Source: Porites lutea (taxonomy: Eukaryota > Cnidaria > Anthozoa > Scleractinia > Poritidae). From it: a stretch of DNA of 64,000 nt. Below, piece after piece: positions 1 through 10,600 of this stretch. Numbering within the stretch: the first letter of the stretch is position 1; each line of letters opens with the position of its first letter. Where the stretch lies: NCBI RefSeq assembly GCF_958299795.1, contig NC_133214.1, forward strand, positions 17,224,934 to 17,288,933, read 5' to 3'. The position numbers were made by a program, and so were the translations under genes. A model generated the notes under the pieces. That model made no database searches. It was not told the DNA's origin and saw only the letters and a program-made list of their open reading frames with translations.

Positions 1-253
1 ATTTCACGGGAGCTTCTATTCTGCAAAGAATGAATCTAACAGTTGTTTCTATCTAAGCTTGGGGAGAATGGGGGAGAACTTTCAGTAATCCTAATCGAGT
101 TCTCAATTAAGTTTCGAGGTTAAAGTGTCTTGGTTTTTGCAATACAGTCACTTGTCTTATAGGTCATGCCAGTCGCTTTGTAGTACTTAAATATTTAAAC
201 AAAAAATCTTCGCATTTTCACCCACATTTAAGTTATGGCCGACAGACACTTAC

Positions 254-609
254 CATCTGTTTATCAAAAAGTTTAACCACTCAACCGTCTCGGCGTTTGA
301 CAGAGCCCTCTGTCGTCTCCTGTCAATCTCGGCCTCCTTCGCAGCGAGATCTATAACCTTGGTGGCGTTGTTATTCCACCAAAGAACAATCCACGCAAGA
401 AGACCTAAAATCCACGCGATATTCGCATCGTACTTTCCAATAACCCACGCTATTACAGTGAATACGAGCAGAGATATGAGTAATCTCTGTTGCTGATTCG
501 CGCGATACAGTGCACGGCCGTCTTGTTCCGCGTCTAACGTCTGTTTTGATTCCTCCGTTTTCTTCGCATCAGTGACGCCGTATTCTCCCTGAACCGTTCT
601 GTCCGCCAT
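254..609 (-). CDS. Extended-synaptotagmin-like protein, first coding exon (partial gene)
   Basis: First coding exon of a second E-Syt/tricalbin-like gene, which continues leftward out of the window. It encodes 118 full codons from ATG at 609. A charged, probably cytosolic N-terminus of about 42 residues is followed by a hydrophobic hairpin-like segment (about 43-78, rich in W, I, L) and a basic stretch. The exon ends with the motif ETVEWLNFLINR, which opens SMP lipid-transfer domains in this family. The donor reads ATG|GTAAG (exon end 254), a phase-2 junction. The plus-strand paralogue starting at 7323 has its first intron at the same residue and phase. By family knowledge these proteins tether the ER to the plasma membrane and transfer lipids. 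The rest of the SMP domain and the C2 domains are outside the window, so the identification rests on this exon and the paralogue. Confidence 0.85.
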
Positions 610-2160
610 CGATCCGTGGCGTCCGCGCTTGAAGAAATCACCGGAAACTTAAATTAAGTTCGCGCACCATCGGAATTTGCTCCTCATGATCGCTGTATCG
701 CGATGAGGGCAGCTGTTTTGGTGTTTAGAGCGGCGATAACTCGTAGCTCCGGTGCTGAAGTTTCTTCCCTATGAACCGCAATTTTAATTAAAATGCTTAT
801 TACTACAAACGAGCAAGTCTATTGGATGAAACCTCTGGGGGTATGTCTTGAACAATAAAATAAGCCGGGCATTTTCCCTCCAACAAAGACAATAAGAAAG
901 AAGCTATTCCAAATGAGCAGCATCAATAATTGATTAAGGTAATCTCTTGCTAATTCTTTGTTGTGCGCGCACTGTTAGGAGGAGTACGACCCATCAAGAG
1001 CATTTGCTTCGGGCTTTTTAAAGTTTATACCAAAATTGATCAACGTCATATATAATTACGGCTCTTTTTTGTGGAAAGGGTGAAAAGCACTTACAAATAA
1101 TTGTTATAATTTTAAATCACGCTTCACAACGGCTTTTCCTTGATGGGCACAAATAATTAGTTTAAATTAGTACACACTTAACGATTCGCTGAATTTTCTG
1201 TCTCTTTCGTTAGAGGTGTTTTTCCACATTTACATTAAATCCAGCTGGCCACTAGAATACCAAAGTGCATCAAATATTTTTCAAGAAGTATTTTGTTTTT
1301 GGGTGTTTTTTTCCATCACTAACCCATTGAAAAACCATGGTCTTGTTAAGTGCGAAATGTCACCTTCACTGTGACCGATTCTCTTTAGTTTATCTCCTCA
1401 GTTGATGAAACCTATTTTTTACTTTGTGATATGCTCAGAAAAACTGCTAATGTGGATTTAATTTGCAGCCTTGTCTAATAACACCGTTAACTACTTGATG
1501 TCTTTGTCGTTACTTATCATTTAGTCAATAGAATACAGAGTGTTCGGTGGACGCTTTTCTGCTATAGAAAAGCATTTTTTCAGGTAATTTTCTTTATTAG
1601 GCTTAGTCATCAAATTCTAGAAAAAAAAATAAACTGAATTTCCTTTTTAAGCTTTCATATCCGAATTCAACTAACCCTAGCCTGTACCAGGCTGGCGGGC
1701 TCTCAGAGAGTAGGGAGGTCGCGATAATAAAACAAGCCAAGCGGAAATAAGACGCACGAAATCTGGATAAGGGGGCGCTGGCGGGAAAAACAAGAGCGCC
1801 CTCTCTCTCCCAGCTCCCGCGCGTTTTTCTTCTCACTTTTTACTGCGCGACTGCACTTCTCTATTGGAGCCTGGAACAGGCTACACTAATCCTGGGTTAT
1901 CTTAACCCAGATTTGAACAACCCGGCCATGATGTTTAAACTTAAGAACATTTTGGTCGTGCAAATCAAATGACGCCATCGCTCATAAAGATCCGTTTTCA
2001 TAGGAGAGCAGATGTCTCAGCATTAATTGCTATTCCTGTGCCATGGGGCAAAAATCCCCCTTCACTACCCTCTGCGCCCCTGATTTAAGTCCTATCCCCA
2101 CGTACATTGTTGCTGATGCTGAGGCAAAGACGATTGAAGTTGCAAATGCTGTTCTGCGTT
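610..2160. other. Upstream region of the minus-strand E-Syt-like gene, no gene recognised
   Basis: About 1.5 kb of AT-rich DNA upstream of the minus-strand first exon. It should hold the promoter of that gene, but I could not pick out a convincing core promoter. The only structured piece is the short TIR element at 1678-1883. Open frames here are short and show no family features. Confidence 0.5.
1678..1883. repeat. MITE with TAGCCTG... / ...CAGGCTA termini
   Basis: A segment of about 206 bases begins TAGCCTGTACCAGGCT and ends AGCCTGGAACAGGCTA, so the ends are inverted copies, each itself partly palindromic. The flanking TA on both sides fits a TA target-site duplication. A second member of the same family lies at 61795-62073. 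Non-autonomous; no coding capacity. Confidence 0.7.
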
Positions 2161-2351
2161 TAGACTGCAAAACAGTCGTTTTTTTCTTTCTCAAAATCAG
2201 TTTAGCGTAGCTTAACAGTCCCACACGCGCGAAGCGCTCGAGCCTCACACACCCTCCTTAGTCTCGCTCTCCGTTTTAAGCCTCGCTCCATTTTTTTTTG
2301 ACTGCTCGCGCTTACTTGGATACGCAAAAATACCGACTGTTTTGCAGTCTA
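2161..2351. repeat. MITE with TAGACTGCAAAACAGTCG inverted termini
   Basis: The left end TAGACTGCAAAACAGTCG is mirrored at the right end CGACTGTTTTGCAGTCTA, giving near-perfect terminal inverted repeats of 18 bases around a 155-base centre. Short and non-coding, so called as a non-autonomous DNA transposon. Superfamily not determined. Confidence 0.7.
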
Positions 2352-2480
2352 TTCTGATTTACGGTAGTTGTTGTGTCCAGAATTTATCTAGCCTTCCATG
2401 ACGCGCACAAGCCAGATGGATGTAGAGCTTCTGATTGGCTAAAAACTCGCTTCGTCCGATCAGAATCACTACCCAGATCT

Positions 2481-2724
2481 GGGTAGTGACACGTCATCGG
2501 TATAGAATTTTTGCACTCGTTTCTTAGACGTTATTTGTATAGGTAACAGCATGATTTGTAGTGATGTTTGGCATAAATACCACGAGTGATATTTCGAAAT
2601 TGTTATACGTAATTTCACGAGTCGTTAGGCGAGTGAAATTTGCGACAATTTTGAAATATCACAAATGGTATTTATGCCAAATATCACGTATAAATCATGC
2701 TATTATTTGTTTATACTACTACCC
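2481..2724. repeat. Fold-back MITE, about 244 bases
   Basis: The left half (from GGGTAGTGACAC) and the right half (ending ATACTACTACCC) are imperfect reverse complements over almost their whole length. Matching arms include GTTTGGCATAAATACCA at about 2567 and GGTATTTATGCCAAAT at about 2668. The whole piece could fold into one long hairpin. Non-coding despite short open frames on both strands. Confidence 0.75.
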
Positions 2725-5208
2725 ACAAAAGGTTTGTAATTTCACATGTAGGTTTTTCAAATTACGCTGAAATACCACTGCTCTGATCCAATCAAATTGC
2801 CGAAATTTCTCATGTAGTGGTGTAAGAGAAAACCACTGGTGGCGTCTTGAACAGAGTCGCACAGAGTTATCTTTATTTCTTCTTGGAAGAATTCTTGAGT
2901 CACAGACACCGATAGGCTTTTGACAGTATGATTTTGCTTCCCTCTTAAATGCCACTCCTGAATGCTCCATATTCCACTTAATTGCTCGGGCTCCCCCTTA
3001 CAAGTCACTCAAATCCTCTCAATGCTCATCACAGCGGCTTTTTCATTGATTTCAACGCTAACAAAAACGCATGTTGTATAACAACAATGTATACAAATTA
3101 ATGGTTTTTTAAAAATACAGCAGTAGATTATCAACAGCTGCGTCAGAGTGGTATTTGAATAATTTTATTTCGGGGGTGGGGCGGCGGTGTTGGGGAGGGA
3201 ATTTCGATTTTAAAGTGTTCATTTTTTTTTTTTGAAAAATTTAACTTCACTTTCTTTGAGAAAAAATCTGGCGCGGTGGCCTGACATTAATTGTCGTCAT
3301 TGTTCTTCAGCAGTTCGGTCATTTGTCGACAGCAAAAAGTGATCATCGTCGCCTCTCTCGGGGCAAGTACACAAGTGAATTGTGAATTTAAATCGTGGAC
3401 ATTTAGCCCATCTTGAGAAAAAAACGGGCGCACGCATACACATCATAAATATAGAAAGAGACAAAGAAAAAGGAAGTGAAAAAGAGCTCACACTCATGCT
3501 GTCAGTTGGTTTACGAAGTCATGTCGCCCGAAATTTTTAGTGAAGTCGCCCGAAATTTTATCATGCTCAACAACATCCTAACATCTTTATCCCCCTTGTT
3601 TCGTCTCATTACCGCTTAAAGAACGAGAAATATTACATATACACTTTGTTACAATTTCGGGCGACGTAACTCTGATCTCAGGCGACATAACGTCGGGTAA
3701 GACGACTTGACTGGTTACCGCTCAGTTTGTTTTGTATAGAAGGTTGTTTACTGTAGGTTAAGCTAACGTAATGCTTTAGTATATACCAGGCATATACTTT
3801 TTCATGTCTTGTGTCAATGCGGCGTGATACGATTTGTGTGCGAAGTAAAGTTCACAGAAAATGAACCATCAGGCAGCTCTCACTTCCTTAACAGTTTTCA
3901 TTGCATTCACACGCACAATGCAATCTCATCTCTTCGGCGAGAGTCTCTTCGTGGAATAGAAACAGGGATCTTATCGCCTTTGCCTTAAATCTTCCCTTTT
4001 TTGTGGCTTATCTAGCACTAAACGTCGGGCTAGGGCCGCGAGATGCCATGACCTTGTAATGACCATAACAGGTCGTTTGTGGCTTATTTCATTCCACACG
4101 AGTTCTTCCTCCAATTCAACCCTGTTCGATAAAATTATAATATCGGAAAACAAATCCTCCAAAAGTGACAAGCTTAACATCGATATGGCGAACAGTCAAG
4201 CCCAGAAGATTGACGCAATTAAGAATATTTCTCTTACAGTAAAAATAATAATAACATTCGTCCTATCTTTCACCTCACGTGACTGTGTAAATTACCGAAA
4301 AGCGGTTTGCGAAAAAGTGTCGCATTGCAGGTCTATGTATTTATTTTCTCCTCCTGCGTTCGAAAATAAACTTATCGACAACAAATTGTCCTCAAAATTG
4401 TCAAATTATTTTATTCTGCCCTCCAGACTAACAATAAATTGTTTATGCAAATTCACACGCAAACATAATGAATTGATTGGACAAACAATACTTATGGACT
4501 CCTGTTGACGTGGAAAGCGAGGCCTCTTGCAGAACTTAATTTGCATTTTATGTTTGTATTTTAACTGAAAACATTGGTTAGACTCAGTCGTGAAACAATC
4601 TGGCGGTTGCAATGATCCAGTTAGGAGAATTAATCAACAGCGATTTTTCGCTGATTTTTGAATTATTAAGATAAGCAAAAACGCAAAAATTTGGCTTATG
4701 TTACGGTTGACAAGGAAGCAAGATGCGGTGGAGCGTTAAAACTAAATATTCTGTATAAAATTCACGCACAATGAGAAAAAACCAGACAAGTGAAACAGCT
4801 AAATCTCAAAGACATTTCGCATTTAACTGATGGTTTCTGTTTCACTTTTAAATACAACTTTTGCTGTGGTCATTTTTACAAACAGACTGAATAGAGACTT
4901 GTGTTTCTCCACTGCACGTGCAGTTTTCCATGTCTGATAAAAGCGATCACTTGAGCCTTAATGATAAGCTTTGTTAAACAAAATATATGATTGTAGTTTA
5001 GCAGCACAGAGCATTCGAGTCGTCCGCTGTTAATGTCAGGTTTTACATTTTTAACTCTCTGCTTTCTAAGGTGCTTATAGTTTACTAAGATTATCTGAAA
5101 GTGAACTCTAGAGTTTAACGTACACGCGGAAAATACAGTCAAAACAACTGTCTGATGTAAAGGGTGCGACCGGCCACGTTGTAATTATGTTCATATGTAT
5201 ATCTGTTC
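2725..5208. other. Intergenic DNA with one probable repeat, no gene recognised
   Basis: About 2.5 kb without a supported gene. Open frames of up to 149 codons occur at 4059-4508, but their translation is of low complexity and random composition, and nothing supports splicing. The region would include the 3' end of the myosin light chain gene, which is transcribed towards it. Confidence 0.5.
3508..3719. repeat. Probable TIR element with repeated GTCGCCCGAAAT motif
   Basis: The motif GTCGCCCGAAAT occurs twice at the left (about 3523 and 3545). Its reverse complement ATTTCGGGCGAC occurs at about 3655, followed by further related CGACATAACGTCG copies. Inverted arrangement around AT-rich DNA suggests a short non-autonomous element with sub-terminal repeats. 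Boundaries are approximate. Confidence 0.45.
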
Positions 5209-5661
5209 TCAACCATTCATAACACTTTTTACAAAATCCTCGTAATTAATTTGCCCCGTGTTATCCTCAAAGCCCTGAATTAAGGTATCCACGTCTTCGT
5301 CACGAAGTCGTTCTCCTAAACTCGTCAGCACATGTCGAAGTTCTCCCGAGCTTATCGTTCCTGATCCATCGTTGTCAAAAACTTTCAAACTGTCGATGAA
5401 CGATTCCTGACCGTATTTATGCTTGCGAGAGCGAAAAGACATCATTACGGGGACAAACTCTTCGAAAGAAATGCGTTTGTTCCCGTTCGGGTCAAGATCT
5501 CTCATCACCTTTTCGACTTCAGCTTTCGTTGGATTAAGTCCGCACGATCGCAGAACTTGGCCGACGTTCGACGACTCGACTTTGCCATCGCCAACTGTAT
5601 CGTACAAGCCAAAATTGTCACGGAGGTCATCCATCTCTCGATCCGTCAGCTGGCTCGCCAT
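5209..5661 (-). CDS. Essential (alkali) myosin light chain, EF-hand protein
   Basis: A 150-residue protein in one uninterrupted frame. Four EF-hand units are visible: residues 21-32 (DTVGDGKVESSN), about 55-66, 96-107 (DNDGSGTISSGE, the only near-canonical calcium loop) and about 131-142 (degenerate). Length, spacing and the signatures SLKVFDNDGSGT, LRHVLTSLGE and INYEDFVKSVM match MYL6-type essential light chains rather than calmodulin or troponin C. By family knowledge it wraps the IQ motif of a myosin heavy chain neck and stabilises the lever arm of smooth or non-muscle myosin II. The ATG at 5661 gives the family's usual length (vertebrate MYL6 is 151). It lies between two divergent E-Syt-like genes with no obvious link to them. 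The lack of introns is notable; I saw no poly(A) tract or flanking repeat proving a retrocopy. Confidence 0.87.
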   Translation of the reverse strand: MASQLTDREMDDLRDNFGLYDTVGDGKVESSNVGQVLRSCGLNPTKAEVEKVMRDLDPNGNKRISFEEFVPVMMSFRSRKHKYGQESFIDSLKVFDNDGSGTISSGELRHVLTSLGERLRDEDVDTLIQGFEDNTGQINYEDFVKSVMNG

Positions 5662-5823
5662 TTCAAGTCCTCAGCAATGGAGCTAAAATAGCAGCGGATT
5701 ATAACAATTCGTAGAAACTGCGCGAGAGAGGGTTGTAAACGAGATTAGGGTCTGATAATTTATAACAGCTAATTACATATTACATCTTGCCATGCAGGAC
5801 GCAAAGGATTGTGGTCTGGTTTA

Positions 5824-6005
5824 GGCTGTGTTCACGCTATACCGGATAAAACTTCTGTTTACACATAAGAACTGTGATTTCGGCGCGATTTCTGTAACAG
5901 AACGAAGCTGCCCTGCGCCGATCTCGTGAATGGAGCGTCACATATCGGATGGGTTCTGTCCACCACTTTAGTGTAGTGTGAACAAGTGTTCCGGATCGTA
6001 GCGGA
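5824..6005. repeat. Decayed MITE, same family as 38616-38850
   Basis: The block GTGTTCACGCTATACCGGAT, followed by a GATTTCGGCGCGATTTCTGT motif and CACATATCGGAT, matches the better preserved element at 38616-38850 motif by motif. Terminal inverted repeats are eroded here. Boundaries approximate. Confidence 0.5.
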
Positions 6006-6639
6006 AGTGAATAAGGAGGAAAGAGGACTGGGACCCACTGAGACGGAAGTAAATATTCAGGAGTGAGGACTGGGATTTAGAGAACCTGACAAAACCCTCT
6101 CGATCTTCGATTTGTGTGAACGACTTGTTCCAGTTCTGTGCTGTTACTGTTCATACTACTTCGTATAGTATAATGAACATTGTCCTGTCTGGAATATTCA
6201 AAGGCTTTGTCAATTTGTAAAACTAAAATTTCTAGCGTGGTTACCTTTGACCAATCCGAAATGGCTGTAGATCTACCAAAAGTACAACTCCCACCAGCAA
6301 AGCAAAGCTCTTGGGCTTTTGTTAACACCAACAACAACAAGCTTTGTTTACATGACCATGAATTTCACAATAAGCAAAAGCGAACAACATATCAGCTAAG
6401 GAAGGAAGAAAAAAAGAAAAGAATAAACAAAGAAAGAAACAAAACAAAAAAAATGTAAAAGAACAATAAGAACAGTTTATCACAAAGATTGAAAAAAGAT
6501 TATATGATTTAAAAAACCTAAGGCTAACGGTACCTGCGCTCATTTCACCACTTCGATTCTCTTCAACAGTGCTAAGTTTTACGGGTGTTCAAAGCTAGTT
6601 AAAGCTACATAGAAAGGAAAGGAGTCGAAAGAATGATTT

Positions 6640-6712
6640 GAGGTCACAACTAGGAATCGAACTCTGGACCTCTCGCACAGAAAGCCGCAACTGTGCCAGT
6701 TCTTACTTCGAA
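6640..6712 (-). repeat. tRNA-derived SINE fragment
   Basis: On the minus strand the piece reads TGGCACAGTTGCGGC (A-box-like), then GAGTTCGATTCC (B-box-like) at the spacing of a tRNA promoter. It lacks a clover-leaf that would support a functional tRNA gene, so a SINE head is the better call. Confidence 0.45.
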
Positions 6713-7322
6713 AAGGAGGAAAATGTTTCGTGTTTCAAGGTCTTCAAGATTTTTGTTTGCGCTGTAGCTCCTTTAAATGGCAGGTTAATCATTTTTAATG
6801 GACTTCAGTCAGTATGACGGCAGTATTTCTAGTGTTGTTGGAAATATGAATTTGTAAACTGGCGGACAAAAGCATAGTAAGGTTGTACAACTTAACACTT
6901 CATTTTAATGTTTAAAAAAGGTGGCTTCCCTTTTGCTATACTCACCCCCACCCCCTCCCCCTTTTCAATGTTAGAATATAACAGAACAGTTACGCGCACA
7001 AGCACTTTAGTTTTGGTCAACGTTGTGCCAAAGGGGGGGGGGGGGGGGGGGGAGAAGGCAATAAGAAAACGTGTTAGCCTTCCCAACACTTTTGACGATG
7101 ATTGTGAGCTTAAACTGTAGACTGGCAGTCATTCCGTTATTTAACAATCGATTCCCTTTTCCGCCGGCGAGCGCTTCAATACTAGCAGGTACCTCTAAAT
7201 AATTAATCGAAAAGGCTGGGCTCGAATTTGAGTGAAATTTTTCAAGCAGGCCATCTCATTATGCAGAAAAACAACCGTTTTGCGCATCTTTACGAGCTAA
7301 ACTGGTCTGAGTAAGAAAAGCC

Positions 7323-7621
7323 ATGGCGGAAAATAGCCCAGAGGTTTTGGAAGCTCAAGCCAAGAAAGAGAGAGATGATACGCAACTTCGCCTGTCTCTC
7401 TTTGTTTGCGCAGTTGTTGTGCTGACATGGTTTTTGGGAGCATATGGTTTTTCCTTCGTCTGGTCTGGTTTTATCATACCGCTAATATTTACGGTGTGGT
7501 ACCGCAAAAATTGTCGTATCATTGATGACCGTGTCCGCGAAGCCGAAATCAAAGTTCATCGTCGGAAAGCTTTGCGAGACGAAGAAACAGCAGAATGGCT
7601 AAACTTTGTGTTAAATCGATG
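7323..7621 (+). CDS. E-Syt-like exon 1: N-terminus and membrane hairpin
   Basis: Starts at ATG 7323 in the context AAAGCCATGG, a good animal initiation context. About 22 polar residues precede a 37-residue hydrophobic stretch (24-60) long enough for a hairpin that inserts in the ER membrane from the cytosol, then a basic/acidic helix. The exon closes with EETAEWLNFVLNR, the start of the SMP domain. The donor is GTAACC after the TG of the next codon (phase 2). Exon 2 starts with C, so the codon becomes TGC (Cys100), where family members usually have Trp. Confidence 0.92.
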
Positions 7622-10600
7622 GTAACCACGTTTTTCTAGTTAATTTATGGCTGTCTCTTGTGTGCGTGCTTATGTATGGTATGTTTACTGCATGTTTTGG
7701 GGTGTCTTTTCACTAACAGCAAAGTTTAGTGTAGAAATTTCCTTAATCGTACACTGCTTTCAATACCGTTTTAAGGCATGTTACTTCTATTTTAGTTGAA
7801 AGACGCTTTTTGGGTGGATTTCGGTTGTCAAATTTTAATAACCTTGGCCGGGTAAAAAAATCTTTGTTTACGTTGTTCCAATCACACTATAAAGTCCGAA
7901 AAAGCACGAGTTGTAGCGAAGACAGAAAAATACAACAACTGTGTATCGCGCAGAGACCACATTTAAACTCTGTTAAATCCCTTTGTTTTTACAACATTGT
8001 TTTAGTTTAAGATAAACAACTGGTCATTTGATGCTGAAATTGTGTTTCATCAAAAATCGGTTGTTTTACACGAACGCGTCCAACCCTGTTAACAATGGCG
8101 AAAATTCGTGACACTCTAAAATCATAATTTTGACTGATTGTACGTGAAATTTGTTCATTCTCGCTCCTAAAAGTGTATTCTAAGTACAAAATTGTACTTC
8201 TAAGCACAACACCTAAGATATAAGCAACGCAATTCATTAATACTTAATTTTACATTATTAATTACCGAAAATCTTGCCAGACATTTTTGCCTTACAGAAT
8301 GTTTCTTCGTATATTTTGTTTCACTCCATTTTCATTCCTTCAGCAATTAAATTTACATCTTGATCGTATTACGTCTTTTGTTGATTCTACTCAGACAGGA
8401 GTCGCTCCTGACTCAGACAAATAAGAATAGCCCGTTTCGCCAGGTTAGAGCTTTATTAAAACACTACACTACCCTATCGAGTGCTCCGGAACTCCGGATT
8501 CCACAAGCCAAATGTTTCGCGTTCCACAATCTTGTTTTCCTTACGTGTGGCGATCTGTAATCCGTTTTGCCCCGATTAGCTGACCTTGTCTCTTCGAAAA
8601 ATAAATTTTCGTACAGAGGCACAAAACGTTAAAGAAGAAGGCAAGTGACTCGATTTTACCGCAACCGATCTGACTGAAATGAACGAAACTTTCTTAAGAA
8701 CTGAAAGAGAGACTAGGAAATCACAAAAGAAGCATTACTGTGAACATAATAGATAGCAAAGAACTCTAAGAGACGTAAATCGATGGGAGCGGAGACTCTA
8801 CCGAGTTCAGATATAGTGTATTAAGAGATTACAAATTTGAAAAACCTTTACTGTTAAGACTCTAAGGAAGAAATGTAACAGTGAGAAGGAAATATGGGTG
8901 CGGACCTTCTATTTGTATAATTTTTTTTTTCTCTATTTTTTTTTCTTCTAATATTCGTTTTGTGTAATATTTAAGGTGGAATTTCAGCGAAGTTTCCCTC
9001 TGCAATCTAGTTCGGGCGAGTCTGAATCCTGTGTTAGATTACAGCAAACCGTCATTTATAGGTAAGATTGATATTTTATTAAGTACATATTTCAGAGTAT
9101 TGATTATGAATTGTATGAGCTATTACTACACGGGTAAATGATGCTCTAGGCGACTTTTAAAGGTGGTTTGCAATTACTATATCCTTTCAAGTTTCAAGTT
9201 CAGGATTATCTTCCACGCTCAATTCTCAAAAAAGGGGAGGTAGCAGTCGGCATCCCTTCCGGGATTGGAAACCAAGGCACTTAAGTAGCATATATACGAG
9301 TCCTCTCACCATCCCCAGGGCCTCTGTATCAAAACGAGGTTAAGTGCTCAGCTTTTGTTATGGAAATGAATTTTCATTCTCATGCAAATTAAATTCATTT
9401 TCACCGCGAAGGTTGTGCACTTGGCCTCATTTTGAAAGTGAGGGTCTTAGGAACTCGGGGGTGGCCTACTTAGGGACTTTCACACCCTCTTGACCACTTT
9501 GTCTTCTATTTTCAGAATCTATGGAACTCACCGAGTTTAATTTTGGAAAAAAGACGCCATTTCTGAAATATGTGAAAGTGTTTGAGAATATCGACGAAAA
9601 TGACTCGCCCAACATTCCCGCCACGGAAGGAAACGCTTTCAATCCACCCTTTGACATGGCAACCAGGCAAAGGCATCTGCTAGTTCTTGTCGTGGATCTG
9701 TGTTTACATGCGCCTGACAGTAAAATTGCCATCAAAGTCAGATTGGGCGGGAAAATGTGAGTACTTGTTATGGCTAATGGAGTTTGATGCGTCACTGACA
9801 TTCAATTTGGCGGGAAACGCATGATACACACGCCTTCTTTTCTAGTATTAGCAAGCTTAACCAACGACGACGACGACGGCAACGAGAACGGCAAAAGAGC
9901 AAAAGGTTTAATAAATTATGAAAAACATAAATTTAAATTTTGCACGTGCAGCACACTTTTTTGTAGATTTCGTCGCCGTCATTGCACGATTACGACGTGA
10001 AATTCCCCCATGCACCGTTTTTATAGCGATGTTTTCCGCGGACGTCGTCGTTGTCGTTGCTAGAACTCCATATTGTCACGGGAATCCTCAATTACCGTAA
10101 ATCCTCTGTTGAGCTCTCTCGGGCCCTTTTTTGCTAATACACATTTTAGGGGAAAGCTTAATGGAGAAGTGTGAGTGTTGAGGGGGAGATGGGTTATTCA
10201 ATTAAGTAAAGCAAAGTGCCGTTAGCAAAGAAAGACGAAGAATCATATTGGAATGATCACGTTCTAATTGCTGTTTTGAGTGAGGGGAATTACTATCTAG
10301 AGAGTAGGGTGATATAATTGCAAATTTTACCACAGTTTGATCAGAGCGGGGTCAGTCATTTGTGATAGATGTCATTAAATTCAGTCTCAATACAAGGTTG
10401 ATCGCTAAACCAAGAGGGGCAGGGAACGGAGGAGAGAGAATTTAAAAACTTTCTTTCGCTAAAAAGGAGGCTTGTTGGAGTAGAGGGCTTAATTGTTTTG
10501 GCTTAATTTGATTTACGGTATCAAACTCACCTTTGTCTAAGCTGCCAAAGTGCGTTTTCATCAAGATTGTCGCGAAAATTAAAGAATCTTTTGCGATTCT

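Larger units (their letters stand above)
5662..7322. other. Intergenic region upstream of both the myosin light chain and the E-Syt-like gene
   Basis: About 1.7 kb between divergent genes. It contains a decayed MITE (5824-6005), a tRNA-derived SINE fragment (6640-6712), an A-rich stretch near 6405-6455 and a G run of about 20 bases at 7033-7052. The promoter of the plus-strand E-Syt-like gene must lie in the last few hundred bases, but no clear TATA element is seen. Confidence 0.5.

Noticed and set aside
4059-4508. 149-codon plus-strand open frame
   Set aside because: Random composition, no domain-like pattern, no supported promoter or splice context.
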